Shown here: one piece after another, positions 49,779 to 59,184 of the stretch
Layout of the letters: every line of letters begins with the position of its first letter
Position numbering within the stretch: position 1 is the stretch's first letter
Source of the DNA: Sporosarcina sp. NCCP-2716
GTDB lineage: Bacteria; Bacillota; Bacilli; Bacillales_A; Planococcaceae
Direction of reading: 5' to 3'
Assembly (NCBI RefSeq): GCF_023707985.1
Contig: NZ_BRCF01000008.1
Coordinates: 1 to 64,000, forward strand
Length of the DNA: 64,000 nucleotides
Position numbers and translations under genes: made by a program
The notes under the pieces: generated by a model
What the model saw: the letters and a program-made list of their open reading frames with translations, nothing else
The model's database searches: none
Told to the model about the DNA's origin: nothing

Positions 49779-51520
49779 CCACAGGTAAACGTCTCGTCAA
49801 TTATGCACTGCAATTCAAAGGTTATTTCATCGGCGGCATGGCACTCCTTGCTGTCGCTGTCGGTGCCGACCTGCTCGGCCCAATCATTGCGAAACAGATC
49901 ATCGACAACCATATCGCAGGAGCGGAAACCGGCGGGATCGACTTCACTCCGATTGCGAAACTGCTGGCGATCTTCTTCGCACTCGCCGTCGTGACGGCCA
50001 TCTTCCGTTACGGCCAGTATATTATGCTGCAGGCGACTGCGAACCGGATTGTCCAGAAAATGCGGAATGAGCTGTACCAGCATATCCAGACGCTGCCGAT
50101 CAGCTATTTCGACAACTTGCCGGCCGGTAAAGTCGTCGCGCGGGTGACGAACGATACAGAGGCCATCCGCCATCTATACGTCACCGTCGTTTCACAGTTC
50201 GCGATCAGCGGCATGTACATCATCGGGATCTATATCGCGCTGTTCAGCCTTGATCCGAAAATGGGGGCTATCCTGCTGTTCGTCCTGCCGCTGCTCTATA
50301 TATGGATGATCCTCTACCGCAGATTCGCGTCGAAAGTGAATCATGTCATCCGCTCGAAAGTGAGTGACATGAACGGGATGATCAACGAATCCATCAACGG
50401 GATGACGATCATCCAGGCGTTCGGACGGGAAAAGCAGATGGAGGAAGAATTCGAAGAACTGAACACGACCCATTACGAATATCAGACGAAACTGCTGAAA
50501 GTGGAAGCGGCGACGTCACACAACCTGGTCAACTCGATCCGGTCGCTGACATTCGTCATTTTCATCTGGTATTTCGCAGGGGCTTCGTTCGATGCGGAAA
50601 GCGTCATTTCCGTCGGGATGCTCTACGCATTCGTCGACTACATCACCCGTCTGTTCAACCCGGTGACAGGGATCGTCAACCAGTTCGCACGTCTCGAGCA
50701 CTCACTCGTCGCAGCGGAACGGGTCTTCCAGCTGATGGATCGCGAAGGCGAGCCTGTCAGCGATGACCGGATGGAGCGCTACGAAGGGAATGTGGAATTC
50801 AAAGACGTCTGGTTCGCTTACAAAGAAGAGGAGTACGTGCTGAAGGACATCACATTCGAAGCGAAGCGCGGAGAGACGGTCGCCCTCGTCGGCCATACCG
50901 GCTCTGGGAAAAGTTCGATCATGAACTTGCTGTTCCGGTTCTATGATCCGGTGAAGGGGAAGATCCTGATCGACGGGCAGGACATCATGTCGCTGCCGCG
51001 TCAGACGATCCGCAGCCATATGGGCATCGTCCTGCAGGATCCGTACTTGTTCACAGGGACGGTCGAATCCAATATCAGCCTGAGCGACCCGCGTATTTCA
51101 CGGGAAACGGTGCAGGCGGCTCTGGAGGCTGTCGGCGGGGAGCGGGTGCTCGAACACCTGCCGGGCGGCGTCGACGAGCCTGTCGTGGAAAAAGGCAGCA
51201 CGCTGTCGAGCGGCCAGCGCCAGCTCATCTCGTTCGCGCGGGCGCTTGCGTTCGACCCCGCAATCCTCATTTTGGATGAAGCCACGTCGAACATCGACAC
51301 GGAAACGGAAGAGATCATCCAGCACGCCATGGATGTCCTGAAAAAAGGGCGTACGACATTTATCATCGCCCACCGTCTGTCGACCATCAAGAACGCCGAC
51401 CGCATCCTCGTCCTCGACCGCGGGGAGATTGCGGAAAGCGGCACGCACGACGAACTGGTCGCACTCGACGGCCAGTATGCACAAATGTACAAACTGCAGT
51501 CAGGCATGTCGGTTTCCTGA
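49775..51520 (+). CDS. bmrD: Multidrug ABC exporter half-transporter, catalytic subunit (BmrD/YheH-like)
   Basis: 581 aa. Six membrane helices, then an ATPase domain with Walker A GHTGSGKSS (373-381), LSSGQRQLISFARAL signature and an intact catalytic Glu E502 (ILDEATS). It pairs with BmrC to make an asymmetric exporter. At 581 aa it is shorter than B. subtilis YheH (about 670), mainly from the extracellular or linker part. ATG behind GGAGGTG. Confidence 0.9.
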   Translation: MTTGKRLVNYALQFKGYFIGGMALLAVAVGADLLGPIIAKQIIDNHIAGAETGGIDFTPIAKLLAIFFALAVVTAIFRYGQYIMLQATANRIVQKMRNELYQHIQTLPISYFDNLPAGKVVARVTNDTEAIRHLYVTVVSQFAISGMYIIGIYIALFSLDPKMGAILLFVLPLLYIWMILYRRFASKVNHVIRSKVSDMNGMINESINGMTIIQAFGREKQMEEEFEELNTTHYEYQTKLLKVEAATSHNLVNSIRSLTFVIFIWYFAGASFDAESVISVGMLYAFVDYITRLFNPVTGIVNQFARLEHSLVAAERVFQLMDREGEPVSDDRMERYEGNVEFKDVWFAYKEEEYVLKDITFEAKRGETVALVGHTGSGKSSIMNLLFRFYDPVKGKILIDGQDIMSLPRQTIRSHMGIVLQDPYLFTGTVESNISLSDPRISRETVQAALEAVGGERVLEHLPGGVDEPVVEKGSTLSSGQRQLISFARALAFDPAILILDEATSNIDTETEEIIQHAMDVLKKGRTTFIIAHRLSTIKNADRILVLDRGEIAESGTHDELVALDGQYAQMYKLQSGMSVS

Positions 51521-51541
51521 TTCCCGACTGCTGCGGCCTTA

Positions 51542-51581
51542 GTGCCCGGGACCTCCAGCTGGAGCGTCCCGGGCACTTTTT
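51542..51581 (+). terminator. Terminator after bmrCD
   Basis: GTGCCCGGGAC (51542-51552) with GTCCCGGGCAC (51566-51576), T5. Confidence 0.88.
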
Positions 51582-51693
51582 CATGCCTGCTTTCCAGGAT
51601 GATGAAAAATCACCGGCAAAATGATTGCCTGGCGGCTGAAAAACACATATATTTAGAGTATCGAAATGTTTAGAAAAGAAAGTGGGGCATCAC

Positions 51694-52953
51694 GTGACTC
51701 TCCTGAGAGACTGGAAACAGACCATTCTGTCATATAACCGCAATATAAAATACTTCCTGCTCGCCAATGTGTTCATCCAGATCGGGCTCGGTGTGTTCAT
51801 GGTCATGTACAACCTATATATCCGGGAACTCGGCATGCCGGAGACGGTCAACGGGAAAGTCATTTCGATGACGGCGCTTGCGACAGCCGTCATGCTCGTG
51901 CCGGCTGGGTACTTGAGTGACCGGTTCGGCCGGAAGTGGATGATCGCGGGCGGAGCGGCTGTTGCGATGGTGACGCTGTTCCTGCGGAGTGCCGCCGTCC
52001 TGGAAGGGCCGATCGTCTACATGTCGCTGCTGACCGGTGTATTCATGGCCTTCGTGCAAGTATCAGGGATCCCGTTCCTGGCGGAGAACTCCTCGCCGTC
52101 CGAGCGGGTCAAGCTGTTCAGCATCCAGTTCGCACTGGTGACGGTCGCCCAAGTGTTCGGCAGCCTCGCAGGAGGACTGCTTGCGGATGCATTCGAAGCG
52201 CTGTTCCGCATGGCGACAGTGGACGCGATCCGGTGGTCACTCTATGTCGGAGCGGGCGTCTTTGCCCTCGGCCTGCCGCCGCTGCTCGTACTGCGGGATC
52301 AGCCGCCGGTTCCTGTGCAAGTGAGGGGGACGGCTGCAGCGCCCGACGGGGACCCGGCGGACAGCAGTTTCAGAAGGAACTTCACACTGATCCTCCATTT
52401 CTCGTTCGCCGGCCTGCTGATCGGGCTCGGTTCCGGTCTCGTCGTCCCGTATTTGAACTTGTACTTCGCGAACCGCTTCGGGGCATCCAACTCGACGATC
52501 GGCCTCGTCCTGTCGCTCGGTTCCGCGATGACGGCGGTCGCCGTGATGATCGGACCGCTGCTCGTCAAGAAAGTCGGGAAAGTCAAGGCGCTCATCATCT
52601 TCCAGCTGCTGTCGATCCCATTCCTGCTGCTGACGGCATTCACGCACTCCCTGCTGCTCGCGTCGCTCGGATTCCTGCTGCGCCAAGCGCTCATGAACGC
52701 CGGGAATCCGATCCAGAGTGCCATTGCGATGGAACTCGTGACGGACAAGTACAGAGGGCTTGCCAATTCCATGAACCAGACCGTGTTCCAGCTCGGCTGG
52801 GCATCGATGGGTCCGATCGCCACAGGCCTTGTCGTCGCGCAAGGGTTCTACTGGGGCTATGCGGTCGCCTTCACGATCACCGCTGCCCTGTACATCGTGT
52901 CATCGGTCTACTATTACATCGTGATCGGCAGGCAGAAGCTGTCCGCTGAATGA
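51694..52953 (+). CDS. MFS transporter
   Basis: 419 aa from GTG 51694, behind AAAGTGGGG; GTG 51682 is also in frame. About 12 hydrophobic helices with the MFS loop motif GYLSDRFGRKWM between helices 2 and 3, and a central loop near residue 200. Sequence resembles drug or sugar efflux transporters of Bacillales; the substrate is unknown. Confidence 0.88.
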   Translation: MTLLRDWKQTILSYNRNIKYFLLANVFIQIGLGVFMVMYNLYIRELGMPETVNGKVISMTALATAVMLVPAGYLSDRFGRKWMIAGGAAVAMVTLFLRSAAVLEGPIVYMSLLTGVFMAFVQVSGIPFLAENSSPSERVKLFSIQFALVTVAQVFGSLAGGLLADAFEALFRMATVDAIRWSLYVGAGVFALGLPPLLVLRDQPPVPVQVRGTAAAPDGDPADSSFRRNFTLILHFSFAGLLIGLGSGLVVPYLNLYFANRFGASNSTIGLVLSLGSAMTAVAVMIGPLLVKKVGKVKALIIFQLLSIPFLLLTAFTHSLLLASLGFLLRQALMNAGNPIQSAIAMELVTDKYRGLANSMNQTVFQLGWASMGPIATGLVVAQGFYWGYAVAFTITAALYIVSSVYYYIVIGRQKLSAE

Positions 52954-52954
52954 C

Positions 52955-53000
52955 AAAAACGGCCCGGCATGTCATCATCGACATGCCGGGCCGCTTTTTT
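52955..53000 (+). terminator. Bidirectional terminator after the MFS gene
   Basis: GGCCCGGCATGTC (52961-52973) with GACATGCCGGGCC (52980-52992), flanked by A5 and T6. Also serves the small - strand gene. Confidence 0.88.
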
Positions 53001-53016
53001 CAATGAACACCATGTG

Positions 53017-53160
53017 TCACCGCTTCGGCTGTGTTTCCTTCCAGGCGTTCTGCTCTTCCGGAACGCGGCTCTTGTCCTCGAAGACATTCTCGGTCTTCTG
53101 GTCCTCCACGCGGAGCTGCGCTTGTTCCTTCTTCAATTGTTCAGGAGTTTTCCCGTCCAT
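53017..53160 (-). CDS. Small hydrophilic protein, 47 aa
   Basis: ATG 53160 with GGAGGGATG upstream on the - strand, TGA at 53017-53019. Entirely polar and rich in Lys, Glu and Gln (TPEQLKKEQAQLRVEDQKTE), so probably disordered. Size and composition recall small spore or stress proteins of Bacillales, but no family is assigned. Confidence 0.6.
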   Translation of the reverse strand: MDGKTPEQLKKEQAQLRVEDQKTENVFEDKSRVPEEQNAWKETQPKR

Positions 53161-53214
53161 CCGTCATCCCTCCGCATTCTGTGATCACATCTAGTGTGCT
53201 CGCCAGCTTGGGGA

Positions 53215-53418
53215 TTATTCATACACATGGAAGGTCATCAGTTCGTGGATCATCCGTTTGACCTCTTCTTCGTCAGCAGGCGGTGCGGATGTCCAGCGGA
53301 TCGTACCGTCTGGCATGTAATCACCCGTACAGCGCGCAGAACTTATGTAAAACGAGAACGTCCAGCCCGGCAGCTGGCCCCCGGCGAACATCGGCTGAAC
53401 CTTGAAATGCTGCAGCAT
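53215..53418 (-). CDS. yheE: YheE-like (DUF5342) protein
   Basis: 67 aa, ATG 53418 behind AAAGGAG. Starts MLQHFKVQP and has LPGWTFSFYISSARCTGDYMPDG-type strands, a Trp, and an acidic helix EEEVKRMIHELMTFHVYE. This pattern fits YheE/DUF5342, and position between bmrCD and yheB agrees with B. subtilis gene order. Function unknown. Confidence 0.72.
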   Translation of the reverse strand: MLQHFKVQPMFAGGQLPGWTFSFYISSARCTGDYMPDGTIRWTSAPPADEEEVKRMIHELMTFHVYE

Positions 53419-53490
53419 ATGCTTCGTCTCCTTTCATGTTTCCTGCAGGTCCCGCATACAATCGCTGTAAACGATACGGGAGGGCAAGAA

Positions 53491-53883
53491 GTGTTTGTCT
53501 CCAAGCTGAAACAGGCTATCCAGGATGAATACCAGGCATATTTCCTCTATAAGTCGCTCGAGCAGCAAGTGGAAAAGCCAATGTGGAAAGATTTCATCCG
53601 CCATATATATGAAGACGAAAAAAGTCATTATGAAATGTTCCAGCAGCTCCATTATATGCTGACGGGCAGCTACGTTGCCAACCCAAAGCGCCTGGCGCCG
53701 TGCTATGACGTGAAGTCATGCGTCCAGAAAGCCCTGCTCGACGAACTGGAAGGTGTCGAGACGTATAAGGAGATGCTGCTGTCCGTCCCGATCCAGGAGG
53801 CCTACAATCCGCTCTTCATCGCCATGCAGGATGAGATGGAGCATGCGATCCGGCTGTCGGTCATTTACAACGGCCTCCCCTGA
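53491..53883 (+). CDS. Ferritin-like domain protein
   Basis: 130 aa from GTG 53491, with GGGAGGG 6 bp upstream. A four-helix bundle with two metal-binding helices, DEKSHYEMF and DEMEHAIRL (ExxH pairs), plus Glu in DEYQAYFLY and ELEGVETYKEML. Probably binds iron or manganese; rubrerythrin-like protection from peroxide or a structural role is possible. The start is divergent from yheE. Confidence 0.78.
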   Translation: MFVSKLKQAIQDEYQAYFLYKSLEQQVEKPMWKDFIRHIYEDEKSHYEMFQQLHYMLTGSYVANPKRLAPCYDVKSCVQKALLDELEGVETYKEMLLSVPIQEAYNPLFIAMQDEMEHAIRLSVIYNGLP

Positions 53884-54164
53884 AACGAAAAACCACCGGC
53901 CGCATGACGCAGCAGGTGGTTTCTTCAAGAACTATATAGAAGGCAAAAATGAATTCCTGAGGCCAATCAGAAACACATCATGTGTAAGACAGCATGCTGT
54001 CAATGTAGTGCACGCAGAATGCATCGGGGAGATCAGTACCACGGTTCGTTACTAAAAGCCCTGTAAAACGTCACCGCTGCATGATAAAAGATCTGCCGAC
54101 TGAATTACTATAGCACTAAAAAGGAGTTGTGTAAATATGGAGGCGAAAGGAAAAAAACGGTAAG
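53884..54164. other. Intergenic region with a - strand terminator
   Basis: AAACCACC (53890-53897) pairs with GGTGGTTT (53915-53922); the flank gives a T-run on the - strand, so it ends the BtuF-like transcript. An 8-codon ORF (54137-54163, ATG behind AAAAAGGAG) is too short to judge. Otherwise I see nothing in these 281 bp. Confidence 0.55.
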
Positions 54165-54974
54165 TCATTCCCGCCGCTGAGACAGTTCCTGAGACAGGCG
54201 GGAGAAGGTCTTCTCGAAGTACGGCACGGCCTCAAGCATCCTCGGACCGTACCAGAACATCTCCCCGTCGACCGGCACGATCTGTGCAGTAGGCAGCAGT
54301 TCTTGGAACTCATCTATATGCTTCTCCTTGAAAGGATACGGTTCCGACGCTAAAAGGACTAGGGACGAGTCCGCGTTTTGAATGTCTATCGGCTCAAGTG
54401 CAGGATAGCGGCCGTCGAACGGTGCGGATGCATTCGTGAAGCCGAGATGGGCGAGGACCGAGTCGATATATGTCTTGTTCCCCGCGGCCATATACGGTTT
54501 TTTCCAGATCATATATAAGACGCTCCCTGATGAAATGCCTTCGATTGCACGGAATCCGGTTTCGATCTGCCGGACGAGTGCAGCCGCCTCGCTGCCGCGA
54601 GCAGTCACGTCGCCGAGTGCTGTCATCATTCCGTATGCTTCACCGACTGTCTGGACTTCGGCCACATAGACAGGGACATGCGATGCGAGCGTATCGACCA
54701 TCTCCTTCGTATTCTCTTCCTTTTCCGCGATGACCAGGTCGGGCTGCAGCTGAAGGATCTGATCGAGCTTCATGTCTTTGGTCCCTGCGACAGCCGGGAT
54801 ATCAAGGACTTCCGGCAAGGGATGGATACAGAACCGGGTGCGACCGGCGATTTCGTCTTTCAGGCCGAGTGCAAGCAGTGTGTCTGTGATGCCCGGACAG
54901 AGGGAGATGATGCGTTTGGGCGGATACGAATAGGTGACCGTCCGGCCAAGTGTGTCTAGTACAGTGCGTTTCAT
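54165..54974 (-). CDS. BtuF-like corrinoid/metal-binding protein without signal peptide
   Basis: 269 aa from ATG 54974, 9 bp after AGGAAAGG. Two lobes of the helical-backbone metal receptor type: RIISLCPGITDTLLALGL, PDLVIAEKEENTKEMVD, ADSSLVLLASEPYPFKEKH. The family binds cobalamin or ferric siderophores for ABC import. Here no signal peptide or lipobox precedes it, so it appears cytoplasmic. No transporter genes are adjacent. Confidence 0.8.
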   Translation of the reverse strand: MKRTVLDTLGRTVTYSYPPKRIISLCPGITDTLLALGLKDEIAGRTRFCIHPLPEVLDIPAVAGTKDMKLDQILQLQPDLVIAEKEENTKEMVDTLASHVPVYVAEVQTVGEAYGMMTALGDVTARGSEAAALVRQIETGFRAIEGISSGSVLYMIWKKPYMAAGNKTYIDSVLAHLGFTNASAPFDGRYPALEPIDIQNADSSLVLLASEPYPFKEKHIDEFQELLPTAQIVPVDGEMFWYGPRMLEAVPYFEKTFSRLSQELSQRRE

Positions 54975-55072
54975 CGGAATCATCCTTTCCTGCGGTTAGT
55001 TCCACTTCTTCCATCCTACATGAAAGCGGTTGGGAAATCTGCAGCTCTGCCTGTTGGAGCCGGCCCTAATCG

Positions 55073-55101
55073 TTGGGCGGCGTCCGCTGTTCTGGTATAC
55101 T
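55073..55101 (+). promoter_or_regulatory. Promoter of yheB-yheA
   Basis: TTGGGC (55073-55078), 17 bp, TATACT (55096-55101) with TGG just before the -10 box. Confidence 0.6.
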
Positions 55102-55134
55102 GGGAAAGAAATCGAACAGGAAAAGGTGAGGCGA

Positions 55135-56283
55135 ATGGATTTTTTGTGGACACTGCTGTTTATGGCGCTGATCGGGGCTCTCATCGGGGGCTTCACGAAC
55201 CACCTGGCGATAAAAATGCTGTTCCGTCCGCATGAAGCAAAATACATCGGCAAGTGGCGTGTGCCGTTCACACCGGGGCTCATCCCGAAACGCCGTGACG
55301 AACTGGCCGTCCAGCTCGGGAGGACGGTGACGAATTACCTGCTGACACCGGACACATTCCGGAAGCGCCTGCTGACGCCCGACATGGCGGCGAAAGCGGA
55401 AGCGTTCGTGCAGGGGAAGCTGGAAAAGGAGATCCTGATGTCGGACCGCACGCTCGCCGAATGGCTGGCGCTTGGCGGAGTCCATGACCTGGATGCTGTC
55501 ATTGACAGGAAGGCCGGCGAACTGATCGACGAGCGGTTCCAGTCCTTCAGACAGTCCATCCTGTCCGGCACAGTGGAGGAGACGGTCCCGGAGAAATGGC
55601 TCGAGCAGGCGGAGCAGCATATCCCGACACTCACTGCCTACGTGTTGGGCAGGGCAGACGGCTTCGTCGATTCGTACGAAGGCAAGGTCATGTTCCAGCG
55701 GCTGATCACAGACTTCCTGGAATCGAAAGGCACGCTCGGCGGCATGGTGAAAATGCTGTTCGGCGACTCGACGTCGCTCGTAGAGAAAGTGCAGCGTGAA
55801 GCGAAGAAGTTCATCGCAGCTCCTGGAACTGCTCAGCTGGTCGAGACGATGCTTGCAACGGAATGGGGGAAACTGAAACGGCGGCCGATGGCGGAACTCG
55901 CCGGCGGATTCGACTGGGACGGACTCCAACTTGCACTTCGTACGTATGCGCTTCACGAACTGGACACCGCAGGCCGGCTGGCGCAGCCGATCCGCCACTA
56001 TTGGAAGGACGGCGCAGCCTGGACTGCCGAGCACCTGACACCGCAGCTCATCGAGTTTACGTTCTCCCAGGCGGAAGTCCAGCTGGAACAGTCGCTGAAG
56101 AAACTGAAGCTCGACCAGATCGTCAAGGAACAGGTCGATACATTCCCGGTATCCGTCCTGGAAGACCTCGTGCTCGGCATTTCGAAGCGCGAGTTCAAGA
56201 TGATCACCGTCCTCGGCGCACTCCTCGGAGGTATCATTGGAATTGTGCAGGGACTCATTGTATACTTTACCAATCTGACGTAA
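55135..56283 (+). CDS. yheB: YheB-like DUF445 membrane protein
   Basis: 382 aa from ATG 55135 (AAAAGGTGAGG upstream). A hydrophobic helix at each end (FLWTLLFMALIGALIGGFTNHLAIKMLFRP at the N-terminus in sections, GALLGGIIGIVQGLIVYF at the C-terminus) and a long amphipathic helical middle define DUF445. Membrane protein of unknown function; YheB of B. subtilis is found in spores or their membranes. Followed 18 bp later by yheA, probably co-transcribed. Confidence 0.88.
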   Translation: MDFLWTLLFMALIGALIGGFTNHLAIKMLFRPHEAKYIGKWRVPFTPGLIPKRRDELAVQLGRTVTNYLLTPDTFRKRLLTPDMAAKAEAFVQGKLEKEILMSDRTLAEWLALGGVHDLDAVIDRKAGELIDERFQSFRQSILSGTVEETVPEKWLEQAEQHIPTLTAYVLGRADGFVDSYEGKVMFQRLITDFLESKGTLGGMVKMLFGDSTSLVEKVQREAKKFIAAPGTAQLVETMLATEWGKLKRRPMAELAGGFDWDGLQLALRTYALHELDTAGRLAQPIRHYWKDGAAWTAEHLTPQLIEFTFSQAEVQLEQSLKKLKLDQIVKEQVDTFPVSVLEDLVLGISKREFKMITVLGALLGGIIGIVQGLIVYFTNLT

Positions 56284-56301
56284 CTTAGGAGGAACATACA
56301 C

Positions 56302-56652
56302 ATGGCAGTCAACATTTACGACGACATTAACAAACTGGAAGAATCCCTTCGCGCGACCGAGGAATTCGCGGGCGTCAAAGAAGCGATCGCAGACGTGAAG
56401 GCAGATCCGGAAGCACTGGAACTGTTCCGCAGTTTCCGTGAAGTGCAGATGAGACTTCAACAGAAACAGATGGCAGGCGAGGAAATCCAGCCGGACGAGC
56501 TGGAACACGCGCAAAAGACCGCCCAGCTTTCCCAGCAGAACCCGAAAATCATGGGAATGCTCGAAGCGGAGATGAAGCTCAGCGGCATCATCGATGAAAT
56601 CAACCGCATCCTCATGAAACCGGTGCAGGATCTTTACGAAACGATGAACTGA
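56302..56652 (+). CDS. yheA: YheA (YlbF/YmcA family) protein
   Basis: 116 aa, ATG behind AGGAGGAAC. All-helical YlbF-family: NKLEESLRATEEFAGVKEAIADVKADPEALELFRSFR, then QLSQQNPKIMGMLEAEMKLSGIIDEIN. YlbF and YmcA relatives form a complex with YaaT that guides RNase Y; YheA itself has no assigned role. A terminator follows. Confidence 0.9.
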   Translation: MAVNIYDDINKLEESLRATEEFAGVKEAIADVKADPEALELFRSFREVQMRLQQKQMAGEEIQPDELEHAQKTAQLSQQNPKIMGMLEAEMKLSGIIDEINRILMKPVQDLYETMN

Positions 56653-56656
56653 TCAC

Positions 56657-56685
56657 AAAAACCAGCCGGACAGGCTGGTTTTTTG
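56657..56685 (+). terminator. Terminator after yheA
   Basis: AACCAGCC (56660-56667) with GGCTGGTT (56673-56680), T6. Confidence 0.85.
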
Positions 56686-56754
56686 TTTTCCGGATTTGTT
56701 ATACTGGGGAGCAGAGAAGACCGGCGCAGATGACCGGAGAAAGTTGGGCTTACC

Positions 56755-58260
56755 ATGAAAATGATCGCGCTGCACGGCGATTTCAAAGAAGATTGGAACC
56801 GGATGTTCATCCACTTGGCGAATCTGTTTTTCGAAGAAACGCACGTTTGCAAAGCAGGGGAAACCGGCGACTTGGTCTTACGATTCGAGGAACGGAACGA
56901 TGAGGGACAGCTGACCGTCGAAGGGACGCTGACCGCGGAAGGCAATACGTATCAGGCATCCTTCATGGAAACTGCCGAAGACGGGACGGAAAAAGAACGG
57001 AACCGCCAATGGAAGCGGCTCTATTCGCACGTCTTCCTCGAGTTGCTGGAAAACTGCACAGGCATGACACAGGAATGGGGCATCCTGACGGGGATCCGGC
57101 CGACGAAACTGTATCACAAGTACCGCCAGCAGGGAATGGAGCCGGATGAAGTCAAACAGCTCCTCATGACGAAACACCGGGTGTCGAGAAGAAAAGCCGA
57201 TCTGCTGGAAACGATCGCCGACATTCAGCTGACCGCTGTGCCGGATCTGTACCAGCTGCAGAACGAAGTGAGCATCTACATCGGCATTCCGTTCTGCCCG
57301 ACGAAATGCGCATACTGCACATTCCCCGCGTATGCGATCCACCGGAAGAACGGCCGCGTGGAAACGTTCCTCGACGGGCTGCACGAAGAGATCCGCCAGC
57401 TCGGTGAATGGCTGCAGGACCGCGGGATCCGGGTGACGACAATCTATTTCGGCGGCGGCACCCCGACGTCGATCGAAGCGGAAGAGATGGACGCGCTGTA
57501 TGAAGTGATGGCGCAATCGTTCCCATTCATGGAACACGTCCGGGAAGTGACCGTCGAAGCCGGCCGACCTGACACGATCACGCCGGTCAAGATCGACGTC
57601 CTCAAAAAATGGGGCATCGACCGGATCAGCGTCAACCCGCAGTCGTATACGGATGAAACACTAAAAGCGATCGGGCGTCATCATACCGTCCAGGAGACGA
57701 TCGACAAGTTTAAGCTGTCCCGCTCGATGGGTATGCGCAACATCAACATGGATCTGATCATCGGCCTGCCGAACGAAGGGCTTGACGAATTCCGTCATTC
57801 GCTCGCGGAAACGGAGAAGCTGCAGCCGGAATCGCTGACGATCCATACGCTGTCATTCAAACGGGCGTCCGAGATGACCCGCAACAAGAAGAAATACGAA
57901 GTGGCGGACCGGCCGACCGCTGAACAGATGATGAAACTCGGGGAAGAGTGGACACAAGAGAACGGCTACGTCCCATACTACTTGTACCGGCAGAAAAACA
58001 TACTCGGCAACTTGGAGAATGTCGGCTACTCGAAACCCGGCGAAGAAAGTATCTACAATATCATGATCATGGAAGAAGTCCAGCCGATCATCGGCATCGG
58101 CTGCGGGGCGTCAAGTAAATTCCGGGATCCGGAAACCGGACGGATCACACAGTATCATAATCCGAAAGATCCAGCCGCCTATATTTTGTCGTATCAGGAG
58201 TCGATTGAGAAGAAACTCGCCCTGCTCGACGAAATATTTCCGGAAACCATCTTGAAATAA
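56755..58260 (+). CDS. hemZ: Coproporphyrinogen III dehydrogenase-like radical SAM enzyme HemZ
   Basis: 501 aa. An N-terminal extension (1-165) precedes the radical SAM core with C181-xxx-C185-xx-C188 (CPTKCAYC), the iron-sulfur and S-adenosylmethionine site. GGGTPTSIE and VEAGRPDTI follow; the C-terminal HemN-like part (370-500) contains GIGCGASSKFRDP. In B. subtilis HemZ is an alternative oxygen-independent haem enzyme. The location before yhaR is the same. Confidence 0.92.
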   Translation: MKMIALHGDFKEDWNRMFIHLANLFFEETHVCKAGETGDLVLRFEERNDEGQLTVEGTLTAEGNTYQASFMETAEDGTEKERNRQWKRLYSHVFLELLENCTGMTQEWGILTGIRPTKLYHKYRQQGMEPDEVKQLLMTKHRVSRRKADLLETIADIQLTAVPDLYQLQNEVSIYIGIPFCPTKCAYCTFPAYAIHRKNGRVETFLDGLHEEIRQLGEWLQDRGIRVTTIYFGGGTPTSIEAEEMDALYEVMAQSFPFMEHVREVTVEAGRPDTITPVKIDVLKKWGIDRISVNPQSYTDETLKAIGRHHTVQETIDKFKLSRSMGMRNINMDLIIGLPNEGLDEFRHSLAETEKLQPESLTIHTLSFKRASEMTRNKKKYEVADRPTAEQMMKLGEEWTQENGYVPYYLYRQKNILGNLENVGYSKPGEESIYNIMIMEEVQPIIGIGCGASSKFRDPETGRITQYHNPKDPAAYILSYQESIEKKLALLDEIFPETILK

Positions 58261-58346
58261 AGGGAATCAGCCGTTTATCCCGAATAGGAAATGAACGGCT
58301 GTTCACTTGTAGCTGTTCATCTGAGATCGAGCTAGGAGGAAATGGA

Positions 58347-59126
58347 ATGTATGAAACGATAGAATTGAGGAAAGACGGCAGGAAGGCAGTGCTGACACTG
58401 AACCGGCCGGCGTCCATGAATGCGATGGATGATGTCATGATGAAAGAACTGGCGGAAGCGCTCGAGTCGCTGAAAGGCGATTCAGGTACGCAGGTGCTGA
58501 TCATCAAAGGAGAGGGACGCACGTTCTCCGCAGGCGGCGACATCAAGAAGATGGCGGATCCGGAAGCCCCGCTCGACATGACGGAAATGATGCAGTACAT
58601 CACCCGTCTGTCCAAAGCGATCTACTTCCTTCCGCAGATCACAATCGCTTCGATCCACGGCTCGGCAGCGGGTCTCGGCTTCACACTGGCGCTCGCCTGT
58701 GACATCATCATTGCGGAAGAAGACAGCAAACTGGCCATGAACTTCATCGGAATCGGCCTTGTCCCTGACGGCGGCGGTCATTTCTTCCTTCAGGAACGGA
58801 TCGGCTCCGTGAATGCGAAGAAGATGATCTGGGGCGGCGAAGTGCTCGATGCGAAAACGGCGAACGCGGCAGGTCTCGTGGACGATCTCGTGCCGAACGG
58901 CCAGGCGGACCGGGCGGCGGACGAAATTGCGTCTTCCCTGCTCCATGCTCCGGTGTCAGCGATGATTGCGACGAAACACATTCTCCACGAAAGCAAACGG
59001 GCTGAACTGGAAGCGGTGCTGAGTCATGAGGCCGACGCGCAAATTGCGATGCGTCAGACTAACGACCATCAGGAAGGGATCCGGGCGTTCATCGAAAAAC
59101 GGCAGCCGGAGTTCAAAGGTAACTGA
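58347..59126 (+). CDS. yhaR: Enoyl-CoA hydratase/isomerase family protein (YhaR-like)
   Basis: 259 aa crotonase fold. NRPASMNAMDDVMMKEL, the oxyanion-hole block FSAGGDIKKM, and SIHGSAAGLGFTLALACDIIIAEEDSKLAM are visible; the catalytic Glu position reads GIGLVPDGG, so Glu is replaced by Asp. Probably acts on phenylacetyl- or fatty acyl-CoA; the substrate is not defined. ATG behind TAGGAGG. The hairpin CAGCCGTT/AACGGCTG at about 58270 lacks a T-run. Confidence 0.88.
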   Translation: MYETIELRKDGRKAVLTLNRPASMNAMDDVMMKELAEALESLKGDSGTQVLIIKGEGRTFSAGGDIKKMADPEAPLDMTEMMQYITRLSKAIYFLPQITIASIHGSAAGLGFTLALACDIIIAEEDSKLAMNFIGIGLVPDGGGHFFLQERIGSVNAKKMIWGGEVLDAKTANAAGLVDDLVPNGQADRAADEIASSLLHAPVSAMIATKHILHESKRAELEAVLSHEADAQIAMRQTNDHQEGIRAFIEKRQPEFKGN

Positions 59127-59184
59127 CAGGACAGCAGCGGCACCCCGGAAGCGGAATACTTCTTTTCGTGGATGAGCAAAATAT

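Noticed and set aside
51936..52949. Open frame of 337 codons on the + strand
   Set aside because: Frame-shifted shadow of the MFS transporter gene, Arg/Pro/Gly-rich without membrane helices.
54137..54163. Eight-codon ORF with a good ribosome binding site
   Set aside because: Too short to separate from chance; noted in the intergenic entry but not called as a gene.
55066..56514. Open frame of 482 codons on the - strand
   Set aside because: It is antisense to yheB and yheA, rich in Arg, His and Phe as expected for a shadow frame, and no family pattern is seen.
58268..58304. Possible terminator after hemZ (CAGCCGTT/AACGGCTG)
   Set aside because: A stem exists but no T-run follows on either strand, so a terminator is not supported.
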